64,000 bases of DNA from Mesorhizobium loti (lineage in GTDB: Bacteria > Pseudomonadota > Alphaproteobacteria > Rhizobiales > Rhizobiaceae): NCBI RefSeq assembly GCF_003148495.1, contig NZ_QGGH01000006.1, positions 1 to 64,000 on the forward strand, given 5' to 3'. Positions 33,006-41,364 of this stretch are shown here, piece by piece. A program made the position numbers and the translations under genes. Below the pieces are notes generated by a model, which was not told the origin of the DNA, did not search any database, and saw only the letters and a program-made list of their open reading frames with translations. Position 1 is the stretch's first letter, and each line of letters begins with the position of its first letter.

Positions 33006-34265
33006 ATGGCAGAGTACTCGGCCTTTTCGCTGCTCGCGAACGCGCTCAAGGGAAACAAGGACTGGAAACCGGCCTGGCGCAAGCCGGATCCGAAGGCGTC
33101 CTATGATGTCATCATTATCGGCGGCGGCGGCCACGGTCTGGCCACCGCCTACTATCTCGCCAAGGAACATGGCATCACCAATGTCGCGGTTGTGGAAAAG
33201 GGCTGGCTCGGCTCCGGCAATGTCGGCCGCAACACCACGGCCGTGCGCTCGAACTATCTGCTGCCGGCCAACACCCGCTTCTACGAACATTCGATGAAAC
33301 TGTGGGAGAACCTGTCGCACGAGCTCAACTACAACGTCATGTTCTCGCAACGCGGCTGCCTGAACCTGGCGCACACCCCGGCCCAGTTCGACGACTACGC
33401 CAGGCGCGGCAACGCCATGCGCCATCTCGGCGTCGACGCCGAACTGATGACGAAGGCTGAGATCAAACGCCTGATCCCGGCGCTCGATATCTCCGATGAT
33501 GCACGCTTCCCCGTGGTCGGCGGCCTGATGCAACGGCGCGCCGGCACCGCCCGTCACGATGCGGTGGCCTGGGGCTATGCGCGCGGCGCCGATCGCCGCG
33601 GCGTCGACATCATCGAGAATTGCGAGGTCACCGGCTTCCTGCGCGACGGCGACCGCATCACCGGCGTGTCCACCTCGCGTGGCGACATCCGCGCCAAGAA
33701 GGTGGCGGTTGCGGTCGCCGGCAGCACCGGACGCGTCATGCAGCTGGCCGGCATCGAGACGATGCCGATCGAGAGCCATGTGCTGCAAGCCTTCGTCACC
33801 GAATCGCTGAAACCCTTCATCGACACGGTCGTGACCTTCGGCATGGGCCATTTCTACATGTCGCAGTCAGACAAGGGCGGTCTCATCTATGGCGGCGACA
33901 TCGACGGCTACAATAGCTACGCCCAGCGCGGCAATTTGCCTGTTGTGGACGAGGTGATGAGCGAGATGCTGGCGCTGTTTCCGGGCCTTGCCCGCGTGCG
34001 CATGCTGCGCTCCTGGGGCGGTGTTTGCGATATGTCGATGGACGGCTCGCCGATCATCACCACCGGTCCCCTGCCCGGCATGTATCTCAACTGCGGCTGG
34101 TGCTATGGCGGCTTCAAGGCGACGCCGGCTTCCGGCTGGTGCTTTGCCTGGACCATCGCCAAGGACCAACCGCACGACCTCAACGCCCCCTTCACGCTCG
34201 ACCGCTTCCACCGCGGCCTGGTGATCGACGACAAGGGCCAGGGTGCAAACCCCAGGCTGCATTAG
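33006..34265 (+). CDS. soxB: Sarcosine oxidase beta subunit
   Basis: A 419-residue subunit of heterotetrameric sarcosine oxidase. YDVIIIGGGGHGLATAYYLA is the FAD site, RNTTAVRSNYL is the family signature, and His184 in TARHDAVAW matches the region of the histidine that carries covalent FMN in characterised enzymes. The C-terminal GWCYGGFKATPASGW closes the active site. The complex turns sarcosine plus THF into glycine, methylene-THF and hydrogen peroxide in the cytoplasm. The ATG at 33006 is chosen because MAEYSAFSLLANALKGN is the usual N-terminus; ribosome-site support is weak. It heads the soxBDAG set; a 69-nt gap with a palindromic repeat separates it from soxD. Confidence 0.93.
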   Translation: MAEYSAFSLLANALKGNKDWKPAWRKPDPKASYDVIIIGGGGHGLATAYYLAKEHGITNVAVVEKGWLGSGNVGRNTTAVRSNYLLPANTRFYEHSMKLWENLSHELNYNVMFSQRGCLNLAHTPAQFDDYARRGNAMRHLGVDAELMTKAEIKRLIPALDISDDARFPVVGGLMQRRAGTARHDAVAWGYARGADRRGVDIIENCEVTGFLRDGDRITGVSTSRGDIRAKKVAVAVAGSTGRVMQLAGIETMPIESHVLQAFVTESLKPFIDTVVTFGMGHFYMSQSDKGGLIYGGDIDGYNSYAQRGNLPVVDEVMSEMLALFPGLARVRMLRSWGGVCDMSMDGSPIITTGPLPGMYLNCGWCYGGFKATPASGWCFAWTIAKDQPHDLNAPFTLDRFHRGLVIDDKGQGANPRLH

Positions 34266-34314
34266 ACCTTGATCCGGAAAAGTGGATGCCGGTTTTCCGA
34301 TAAGATCATGGTCA
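34265..34314. repeat. Short palindromic rhizobial repeat between soxB and soxD
   Basis: The outer arms GACCTTGATC and GATCATGGTC (one mismatch) enclose CGGAAAA / TTTTCCG (34274-34280 and 34293-34299). I recognise the 'gatccggaaaagtgg...ttttccgataagatcatg' type as a common intergenic element in Rhizobiales. It starts at the last base of the soxB stop. Confidence 0.75.
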
Positions 34315-34334
34315 AACAAGAAGAATAGAATCCA

Positions 34335-34646
34335 ATGTTGATCACTTGCCCCTATTGCGGCCCGCGCGACGTCATCGAGTTCACCTATCAAGGTGACGGC
34401 AACCGTGAGCGTCCCGACCCCGCCTCGCAGAATTTCGAGGCGTGGAACGCTTATGTCTACGACCGGCTTAACCCGGCCGGCGATCACAACGAGATCTGGC
34501 AGCATTCCGGCGGTTGCCGCACGCATCTGCGGGTCGTGCGCAACACGCTGACGCACGAGATTTCCAGCGTTGCCTTCATGCGCGGTGATCATGGGCGCGG
34601 CGATCATGGCTCGGCCGCGCGTCGCAAGGCGGAGGACAAGTCATGA
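34335..34646 (+). CDS. soxD: Sarcosine oxidase delta subunit
   Basis: A 103-residue zinc-binding subunit. Cys5 and Cys8 (CPYCGPRD), His57 and Cys61 (HSGGCRTH) line up with the Zn ligands Cys6, Cys9, His59 and Cys63 reported for Stenotrophomonas SoxD. It stabilises the alpha-beta complex and has no catalytic site. The C-terminal tail after residue 80 carries a HGRGDHGS stretch and is longer than usual. The stop overlaps the soxA start by ATGA. The stretch between soxB and soxD holds the palindromic repeat, but all four genes share strand and order. Confidence 0.93.
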   Translation: MLITCPYCGPRDVIEFTYQGDGNRERPDPASQNFEAWNAYVYDRLNPAGDHNEIWQHSGGCRTHLRVVRNTLTHEISSVAFMRGDHGRGDHGSAARRKAEDKS

Positions 34647-37636
34647 GCCCGCGCCGCACCGACACTGGCGGCCGCATCGACCGGCTGAAAACCATCCGCT
34701 TCACCTTCGACGGGGCGCCCTACACCGGCCATGCCGGCGATACGCTGGCATCGGCGCTGCTGGCCAAGGGCGTCACGCTTTACGGACGTTCGTTCAAATA
34801 CCACCGCCCGCGCGGCCTGCTGACAGCCGGCGTCGAGGAGCCCAACGCCCTGGTGACGGTGCTGAAGGGCGAGGTTCGCGAACCCAACATTCCGGCGACC
34901 ATGGTCGAGATCCATGACGGGCTGGTCGCCATCAGCCAGAACCGCTTTCCATCGCTTGCCTGGGACATCAATGCCGTCAACCAGCTTGGCGGCAAGATCC
35001 TGTCGGCCGGGTTCTACTACAAGACCTTCATGGGACCTGTGTTCGGTCCGCTCAAAGGCACGCGCTTCTGGATGTTCTGCGAGCATTTCATCCGCCGCGC
35101 CGCCGGTCTCGGCAGCGCCGGATCGGCGAAGGACCCGGCCCGCTACGAACGCATGAACGCCTTTTGCGACGTGCTGGTGGTCGGCTCCGGGCCGGCCGGG
35201 CTGATGGCCGCCAAGGCCGCCGCCGATCAGGGCGCGCGCGTCATGCTGGCCGATCTCGAGCCGCGTTTCGGCGGCTCGGCCAACTGGTCGGATGAAACGA
35301 TCGATGGCGCGCCGGCCGCCGATTGGGCGCGCCGCATCGTCGCCCAGCTCGCAGGCCGCGACAATGTCCGGCTTTTGCCGCGCACCACGGTGTGGGGCTA
35401 CTATGACAACAACACGCTTGCCGCGCTCGAACGGGTCAGCGACCATAAGGAGCAGCCGGGCAAAGGCGAGCCGCGCCATCGCTACTGGGCGACCCGCGCC
35501 AAATCCGTGGTCCTGGCCACGGGTGCTTTTGAGCGGCCGCTCGTCTTCCCCGGCAATGACCGGCCAGGCGTGATGCTGGCGCATGCCGCCGAGCGCTATG
35601 CCAACGAGTTCGGCGTGCTGCCGGGCGAGCGGATCGCGCTGTTCACCAACAATGACAGCGCCTATCGGGCGGCCGTCGCCTTGAAGAAAGCTGGTGCCGC
35701 GGTCGTCGCCATCGCCGATGTCAGGCCGGAACTTTCGCCGGAGATGCGCAGGCTGGCCGCGGAAGCCGAGGCTGAGATCTTCGCCGGCCATGCCGTCGTC
35801 GCCACCGAAGGCGGCAAGGCGCTGTCCGGCCTCAAGCTGCAACGCTTCGACATGACCAATGGCGCGCTCATCGGCGATGCACGCAGCATCCATGCCGATT
35901 GCCTGCTGATGTCGGGCGGCTGGTCGCCGACCATCCATCTGGCCAGCCAGGCCGGCGCCAAGGCGGAATGGAATGCCGCGCGGCAGGCCTTCCTGCCGCC
36001 GAAACCAACGCAGCAATGGATCGGCGCCGGCGCCTTCACCGGCAGTTTTTCGACGCTCGAAGCGCTCGCCGAAGGACGCGCCGCCGGTCTGGCTGCGGCC
36101 GGTGGACAGAGCACGCCTTCTGTATTGCCGGTGGTAGAAGCCGTGCCCGGCGATCCCGATCCCGCCCCGGTGTTCGAGATCAGGGCCAAGGGCAAGAGCT
36201 TTGTCGATTTCCAGCACGACGTGACAGCCGAGGACGTCCGGCTAGCGCATCGCGAAGGCTTCGTCTCGGTCGAGCATCTGAAGCGCTACACCACGCTCGG
36301 CATGGCGACCGACCAGGGCAAGAGCTCCAACGTCCCTGGCCTTGCCATCATGGCCGAAGCGCTGGGCAAGCCGATCCCCGAGGTCGGCACGACGCGCTTC
36401 CGGCCACCCTTTGCGCCCGTGTCGATCGGCTCGCTGGCTGCGGAACGCTTCGGCGACCTGAAGCCCGAGCGGCTGACGCCGATGCATGACTGGCATCTCG
36501 CCAATGGCGCGACGATGTATTCCGCCGGCCTCTGGTACCGCCCGATGATCTATGGCCATGCCGGCGAGACGGTCGAGCAGGCCTATGTGCGCGAAGCCAA
36601 GGCGACGCGCGAAAGCGCCGGCATCGTCGATGTCTCGACACTGGGCAAGATTGCCGTACAAGGGCCTGACGCCGCCCTATTCCTCGACCGCGTCTACACC
36701 AACATGTTTTCGACGCTGGCCGTCGGCAAGGCACGCTACGGTCTGATGCTGCGCGAGGACGGCCTAGCCTTCGACGACGGCACCACATGGCGGCTCGGCG
36801 AGCAGGATTTCCTGATGACCACCACCACGGCCAACGCCGGCAAGGTGATGCAGCATCTGGAATATTTCCTCGACGTCATCTGGCCGGAGCTGAAAGTGCA
36901 AGTCACCTCGGTGACCGACGAATGGGCGGGTGCCGCGATCGGCGGGCCGAAGGCCAGGCAGATCCTCGCCACATGTGTCACCGGCACGGCGGTCGACAAC
37001 GCGACCCTGCCCTTCATGGGCATCGTGCGTGGCGAGATAGCAGGCGCGCCGGTAATGATCTGCCGGCTGTCCTTCTCCGGTGAAATGGCGTTCGAAATCT
37101 ATTCCGGCGCCGGCCACGGCACCCATGTCTGGGAAGCGCTTGTTGAAGCCGGCAAGCCGTTCGGGCTGGTCACCTACGGGCTCGAGGCGCTGGGCACGAT
37201 GCGCATTGAGAAGGGCCATGTCACCGGCGCCGAGATCGATGGCCGCACCACGGCGCGCGATTTGCATCTCGACTGGATGCTGTCGAAGAAGAAGCCGTTC
37301 ATCGGCTCGGCGATGATGGATCGCGAAGGCCTGATCGCGTCGGACCGCCTGGAACTGGTCGGCCTGATTGCCCTAGACAACCGGCCACTCAACGGCGGCG
37401 CTCACATCGTCGAAGAGGTTGACGAAGCCAATCCGCACGGCTCGATCGGCCACATCACCGCCTGCTGCTATTCGCCGGCGCTCGGCAAGCATATCGCGCT
37501 GGCGCTGGTCAAGGGCGGCAAGGCACGGCAGGGCACGCGCGCCCATGTCTCCGATCCCTTGCGCAACCGGTTCGGACCGGTCGAGATCGTCTCCAACCAC
37601 TTCTTCGACCCGGACGGGAGCCGCATGCATGGTTGA
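34643..37636 (+). CDS. soxA: Sarcosine oxidase alpha subunit
   Basis: A 997-residue subunit. Residues 15-100 form a ferredoxin-like domain without the cluster cysteines (FTFDGAPYTGHAGDTLASAL), then an NAD-binding Rossmann site around 175 (DVLVVGSGPAGLMAAKAAAD) and a second one near 310. The last 400 residues form a GcvT-like folate domain (AGIVDVSTLGKIAVQGPDAA, later KGHVTGAEIDGRTTARDLHL). The noncovalent NAD and THF sites of the tetramer lie here; methylene-THF is made in this domain. Length is normal for the family. It overlaps soxD by ATGA and soxG by 8 nt. Confidence 0.94.
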   Translation: MSPRRTDTGGRIDRLKTIRFTFDGAPYTGHAGDTLASALLAKGVTLYGRSFKYHRPRGLLTAGVEEPNALVTVLKGEVREPNIPATMVEIHDGLVAISQNRFPSLAWDINAVNQLGGKILSAGFYYKTFMGPVFGPLKGTRFWMFCEHFIRRAAGLGSAGSAKDPARYERMNAFCDVLVVGSGPAGLMAAKAAADQGARVMLADLEPRFGGSANWSDETIDGAPAADWARRIVAQLAGRDNVRLLPRTTVWGYYDNNTLAALERVSDHKEQPGKGEPRHRYWATRAKSVVLATGAFERPLVFPGNDRPGVMLAHAAERYANEFGVLPGERIALFTNNDSAYRAAVALKKAGAAVVAIADVRPELSPEMRRLAAEAEAEIFAGHAVVATEGGKALSGLKLQRFDMTNGALIGDARSIHADCLLMSGGWSPTIHLASQAGAKAEWNAARQAFLPPKPTQQWIGAGAFTGSFSTLEALAEGRAAGLAAAGGQSTPSVLPVVEAVPGDPDPAPVFEIRAKGKSFVDFQHDVTAEDVRLAHREGFVSVEHLKRYTTLGMATDQGKSSNVPGLAIMAEALGKPIPEVGTTRFRPPFAPVSIGSLAAERFGDLKPERLTPMHDWHLANGATMYSAGLWYRPMIYGHAGETVEQAYVREAKATRESAGIVDVSTLGKIAVQGPDAALFLDRVYTNMFSTLAVGKARYGLMLREDGLAFDDGTTWRLGEQDFLMTTTTANAGKVMQHLEYFLDVIWPELKVQVTSVTDEWAGAAIGGPKARQILATCVTGTAVDNATLPFMGIVRGEIAGAPVMICRLSFSGEMAFEIYSGAGHGTHVWEALVEAGKPFGLVTYGLEALGTMRIEKGHVTGAEIDGRTTARDLHLDWMLSKKKPFIGSAMMDREGLIASDRLELVGLIALDNRPLNGGAHIVEEVDEANPHGSIGHITACCYSPALGKHIALALVKGGKARQGTRAHVSDPLRNRFGPVEIVSNHFFDPDGSRMHG

Positions 37637-38216
37637 GCGCCAATCACCACTCGAACCGGAATTTCACGTCGGCTCGCACGGCAATTTCGAGCATGGCGTC
37701 GAGATCATCCTGACCGAGACAAGGCCAGGCTCGATCGTGCAGCTCGCCGCTTGGCCGGGCGAGGAGAAGAGGCTGATTGCAGCCATCCGCACCGTCACCG
37801 GGCTTGCTCTGCCCGATGGCGCCGGCGGTGGCCTGAGCGACGGCGTGAAGTCGGTGTTCGGCTTCGCGCCGGGAAAGTTCACTGTTGCCGACGAGGCCGA
37901 AGGGCTGGCCGCGGCCTTTGCCAAAGTGGTGACCCCGGCAATTGGTACGGTGACCGACCTGTCGCATGGTCGCACCGCCGTTCGTATTGCCGGGCCGAAG
38001 GCCGAATGGGTGCTGGCGAAATTCTTCGCCATCGACTTTTCGCTGCCGGCCTTTCCGGTTGGCGCCGGCCGCTCGACCACCCATCACGATGTCTTCGCCC
38101 AGATCCAGCGCACCAGCGCCGACCAGTTCGACATCTATGTCTTCCGCTCGTTCGCACGCTCGTTCTGGAAGGCGCTCTGCCATGCCAGCGAGGAAGTCGG
38201 CTACGAGGTGCAGTAG
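37629..38216 (+). CDS. soxG: Sarcosine oxidase gamma subunit
   Basis: A 195-residue subunit with the SoxG core VDLSHGRT-like segment (VTDLSHGRTAVRIAGPKAEWVLAK), SRSTTHHDVFAQIQR-like strand and DIYVFRSFARSFWKAL. It binds the beta and alpha subunits and completes the tetramer. The ATG at 37629 overlaps soxA by 8 nt; an open frame before it lies over soxA and is spurious. In many genomes purU or glyA follows soxG; here the next gene, 173 nt away, is an MFS transporter. Confidence 0.92.
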   Translation: MVERQSPLEPEFHVGSHGNFEHGVEIILTETRPGSIVQLAAWPGEEKRLIAAIRTVTGLALPDGAGGGLSDGVKSVFGFAPGKFTVADEAEGLAAAFAKVVTPAIGTVTDLSHGRTAVRIAGPKAEWVLAKFFAIDFSLPAFPVGAGRSTTHHDVFAQIQRTSADQFDIYVFRSFARSFWKALCHASEEVGYEVQ

Positions 38217-38389
38217 GCGGCGCGGCCCGACGGCCGCATCGCTTCTGCTTCTGGCATCAACGCCAGCCGGTTCTGCCGCTAGAGAATCGCGCCGCAGGCG
38301 CCCATGGTGGAAAAACGTGGCCGCCCAACCGGCCCAAGGGATGAAATCCCGTCTCACAGTCGGCACATTCGTTTGGTTCGAACATCTCC

Positions 38390-39832
38390 ATGACCGCTGA
38401 ACTATCCGCCGGCGCCACGGATCGCGCCGATGTGCCGGCCAGAGCCCTGCTCCTGCTGCCGCTGACGGTCGCCTGCGGTGTCTTCATGACCAGCCTCGAC
38501 CAGAATGTCGTGGTGACGGCGCTGCCGGGTATCAGCGAAAGCCTCGGCCGTCCGCCCAGCCAGCTCGGCCTGCTTATCACCGTCTATGTCGCCAGCCTGA
38601 TCATCTCGATGCCGCTTGGCGGTTGGGCCGCCGACCGCTTTGGCCTGCGCAACGTCTACTGCTTTGCCTTGCTGGTGTTCGCCGCCTCGTCGGCGCTATG
38701 CGGACTGTCGAACGATATCTGGATGCTGGTCGGCGCGCGTGCGCTGCAAGGCTTCGGCGGCGCCTTGATGGGCACGCTCGGCCAGGTCGTTATCCTGTCG
38801 ACCTTTCCGCGCAGCCGCACACTCAAGATCAACATGTATATCTCGCTGGCCGGCCAGTCCGGCCCGTTGGTCGGTCCGCTCGTCGGCGGCGCGCTGACCA
38901 CCTACATTTCCTGGCGCTGGATCTTCTTCATCAATGTGCCGTTCGCGCTGGCGGCGGCAATTCTTGCCGCCTCGCTGTTTCCGACGATGACCAAGCCGGT
39001 GCGCACGCCGTTCGACTTTCCAGGCTTCCTGCTGGTTGGCAGCGGCATGGTGCTGCTCGTCTTCGGCATGGATTCGCTTGCCGCCAAGGACGCTGCCGGC
39101 GGCATCATTGCCGGCGAACTGGCGCTGGCGCTCGTCATCCTGACCGTCGCCTCGTTCTACTGCCTGCGCGTGCGCAATCCGCTGCTCGATCTCAAGCTCT
39201 TGCGCATCCGCACCTTCCGCATTTCGTTCCTCACCGGCGGCGGGCTGGACACGATCGGTCTCAGCTCCGTCGTCTTCCTGCTGCCGCTGATGTTCCAGCT
39301 CGGCTTCGGCATGAGCGCGGTGCAGGCGGGATCGCTGACCTTCGTCGCCGCGGTCGGCTCGGTGGCGATGCGCTTCTTCATGCCGCGCGTCCTCAACCGC
39401 TTCGGCTTCCGCCGCGTGCTGGTTTACAACACGCCGATCGTCGCCCTTATGGTCGCCGGTTTCGCCTTGATGCAGACGACCACGCCGGTCTGGATCGTGC
39501 TCGCCTACATCTTCGTCTTCGGCGTCTTCCGCTCCGCGCAATGGGCCTCGACCGGCAACCTCGCCTATTCCGACATCGCGCCCGAACAGCTCGCACGCTT
39601 CAGCGCGCTCTATTACATTTTGTGGCAGTTGGCAGTGGCGATCAGCGTCGGCCTGGCTGCCGCGGCACTGTCGTTTCTGGCCGGAGGTGGTCCAGCCATC
39701 GCCGACGACTTCCGCATCCTGTTCGTGATCGAGGGCGTCATCACGCTCTGCGCGCTGCTTGCCTACCTCAAGCTGACGCCGCAGGACGGCGCCCATGTCA
39801 GCGGCCACGGCGCCCAGATGAACACGGAATAG
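38390..39832 (+). CDS. MFS transporter, DHA2-like (14-helix type)
   Basis: A 480-residue transporter with about 14 hydrophobic helices. Family marks are LDQNVVVTALPGISESLGRP in helix 1 (motif D1), GGWAADRFGLRNVY (motif A, between helices 2 and 3) and GALMGTLGQVVI. ISWRWIFFINVPFAL after helix 6 is typical of the DHA2 drug:H+ antiporters. It might export a toxic substrate or a methylamine product, but linkage to sox is only by position. The 173-nt gap from soxG holds no recognisable element. It is convergent with the nitroreductase gene, 39 nt between stops. Confidence 0.85.
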   Translation: MTAELSAGATDRADVPARALLLLPLTVACGVFMTSLDQNVVVTALPGISESLGRPPSQLGLLITVYVASLIISMPLGGWAADRFGLRNVYCFALLVFAASSALCGLSNDIWMLVGARALQGFGGALMGTLGQVVILSTFPRSRTLKINMYISLAGQSGPLVGPLVGGALTTYISWRWIFFINVPFALAAAILAASLFPTMTKPVRTPFDFPGFLLVGSGMVLLVFGMDSLAAKDAAGGIIAGELALALVILTVASFYCLRVRNPLLDLKLLRIRTFRISFLTGGGLDTIGLSSVVFLLPLMFQLGFGMSAVQAGSLTFVAAVGSVAMRFFMPRVLNRFGFRRVLVYNTPIVALMVAGFALMQTTTPVWIVLAYIFVFGVFRSAQWASTGNLAYSDIAPEQLARFSALYYILWQLAVAISVGLAAAALSFLAGGGPAIADDFRILFVIEGVITLCALLAYLKLTPQDGAHVSGHGAQMNTE

Positions 39833-39871
39833 CGCATGCCGCCCATGTCGGTCGACTGGCCAGGGCAGCCG

Positions 39872-40576
39872 CTATTCGCTGAACGTCACCCACTCTTCCA
39901 GCGGCACGCGGTCGGTGCGGAAGGTGTTTTCAGGTTTTGACGTGTCTTCATGGCCAAGCGCCATACCGCAGACGACGATCTCTTCGTCCGGAATGTTGAG
40001 CACCGGCCTGATCTGCCGGTGATAGGGGGCGAAGGCCGCTTGCGGACAGGTGTGCAGACCCCTGCCCCGCGCCGCGACCATGATGTTCTGCAGGAACATG
40101 CCGTAGTCGATCCATGAGCCCTGGTTGAGCCGGCGGTCGATGGTGAAGATCATGCCGACCGGCGCATCGAAGAAGACGAAGTTGCGGTCGTGCTGGGCGC
40201 GCATCTTGTCGACCTCGCGGCGGCCGATGCCAAGCGCGCCATAGAGGCCGAAACCGTTGGCGCGGCGGCGGGTCAGATACGGCTCGAAGAACTGCGTGGG
40301 ATAGTAGCGGTACTCGTCCCAATCGGCTTTTTCGGCGCGAATGCCGGAATTGAGAATGGCGTCCGATATCCGCTGCTTGGTCTCGCCCTTGATGACGTAG
40401 ACCTTCCATGGCTGCATGTTGGTGCCGGACGGAGCACGCGCCGCAACCGCCAGAATGGCGCGGATCGTGTCGTCGTCGACCATGTCGGGCAGAAATGCGC
40501 GCACCGAACGGCGCGACAGGATTGCCTCGTCGACAATCTCGGCATCGCCCGCATTTCGGGTGTTGTTTTTCAGCAT
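39872..40576 (-). CDS. Nitroreductase-family FMN oxidoreductase
   Basis: A 234-residue flavoprotein. LSRRSVRAFLPDMVDDDTI is the N-terminal FMN phosphate site, ARAPSGTNMQPWKVYVI the second FMN strand, and VVCGMALGHEDTSKPENTFRTDR the C-terminal part. Such enzymes use NAD(P)H to reduce nitroaromatics, quinones or related acceptors. The ATG at 40576 follows AAGGGACGG; a longer reading to 40705 lies in the operator region and is not credible. It is divergent from the XRE-cupin regulator and both starts face a set of repeated operator-like sites. Confidence 0.85.
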   Translation of the reverse strand: MLKNNTRNAGDAEIVDEAILSRRSVRAFLPDMVDDDTIRAILAVAARAPSGTNMQPWKVYVIKGETKQRISDAILNSGIRAEKADWDEYRYYPTQFFEPYLTRRRANGFGLYGALGIGRREVDKMRAQHDRNFVFFDAPVGMIFTIDRRLNQGSWIDYGMFLQNIMVAARGRGLHTCPQAAFAPYHRQIRPVLNIPDEEIVVCGMALGHEDTSKPENTFRTDRVPLEEWVTFSE

Positions 40577-40679
40577 GGGCCGTCCCTTAACCCTCGTCTC
40601 GACCGGACGTCCCCACTCGCCGTTCCTGCCCGAGCCTTTGCATGAACCGCCAAAATCGCGCAAGCAAATCTTGTGCATC

Positions 40680-40747
40680 CGTGAAAATCCACTTGATTTT
40701 TTCACGAGCTTGATTTCTCATGAAATTTGACCGGATTTTTTCATGAA
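40680..40747. promoter_or_regulatory. Iterated GATTTTTTCAYGA operator sites between nitroreductase and XRE regulator
   Basis: GATTTTTTCACGAG (40695-40708), GATTTCTCATGAAA (40712-40725) and GATTTTTTCATGAA (40734-40747) are three near-copies on one strand. An inverted copy, GTGAAAATCC, lies at 40681-40690. They fill the divergent promoter region and are probably bound by the XRE-cupin protein. Confidence 0.6.
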
Positions 40748-41344
40748 GTGAGCGTTTTGCCTTCGCCTACAGCAAGAACATTACAGGGAACTGACGAACG
40801 CGTGCTGGCCGGCGACATCAGGGCCTTGCGCAGGGCGCGCGGGCTGACGCTCGCCGAGATCGGCCTGAAGCTTGGCCGTTCAGTCGGCTGGGTCAGCCAG
40901 GTCGAGCGTGGCCTGTCGACGCCGTCGCTCAGCGATCTCAGAGCCTTTGCTGAACTGTTCGGCGTGCCGATCAGCCTGTTCTTCAGCCATGACGTGCCTG
41001 TCGAAAGCGAGCGCGGCGTGGTTGTGCGCGCCGGCCGGCGCCGCACGCTTGGCACAAGCGAATCCGGCCTGGTGGAGGAGCTTCTGTCGCCCGATCTCGG
41101 CGGTAGTTTCGAGATGGTGCGTTCGGTCTTCGCGCCGGGCGCGGAGCTGAAGGCCGAGGCGCAGCGGCCGACCGAGGAAGCCGGATATGTCGCGTCCGGA
41201 CTGTTCGACATCGAGATAGCAGGCGTCTGGCATCGGCTTGGCGAAGGCGACTCCTTTCGCTTCGAAGGCAAGCCCTACCGCTGGCGCAATCCGGGTGCGG
41301 AGCCCGCGGTTATCATCTGGGTGGTTTCACCACCTGTCTATTGA
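40748..41344 (+). CDS. XRE-family regulator with C-terminal cupin domain
   Basis: A regulator of 198 residues from GTG 40748. The helix-turn-helix covers about residues 20-75 (LRRARGLTLAEIGLKLGRSV, then WVSQVERGLSTPSLSDLRAF) and a cupin domain follows from 110 (FAPGAELKAEAQRPTEEAGYV to WRNPGAEPAVIIWVVSPP). XRE-cupin proteins usually sense a small catabolic substrate and repress the adjacent pathway, as PuuR does. The start is uncertain: TTG 40727 and GTG 40802 (behind AGGGAA) are also open. It precedes the FAD-GcvT gene by 20 nt and may be co-transcribed with the 41365-48356 operon, making it the likely local regulator of dimethylglycine metabolism. Confidence 0.8.
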   Translation: MSVLPSPTARTLQGTDERVLAGDIRALRRARGLTLAEIGLKLGRSVGWVSQVERGLSTPSLSDLRAFAELFGVPISLFFSHDVPVESERGVVVRAGRRRTLGTSESGLVEELLSPDLGGSFEMVRSVFAPGAELKAEAQRPTEEAGYVASGLFDIEIAGVWHRLGEGDSFRFEGKPYRWRNPGAEPAVIIWVVSPPVY

Positions 41345-41364
41345 GTTTAAGTTTGGAGAAGAAC

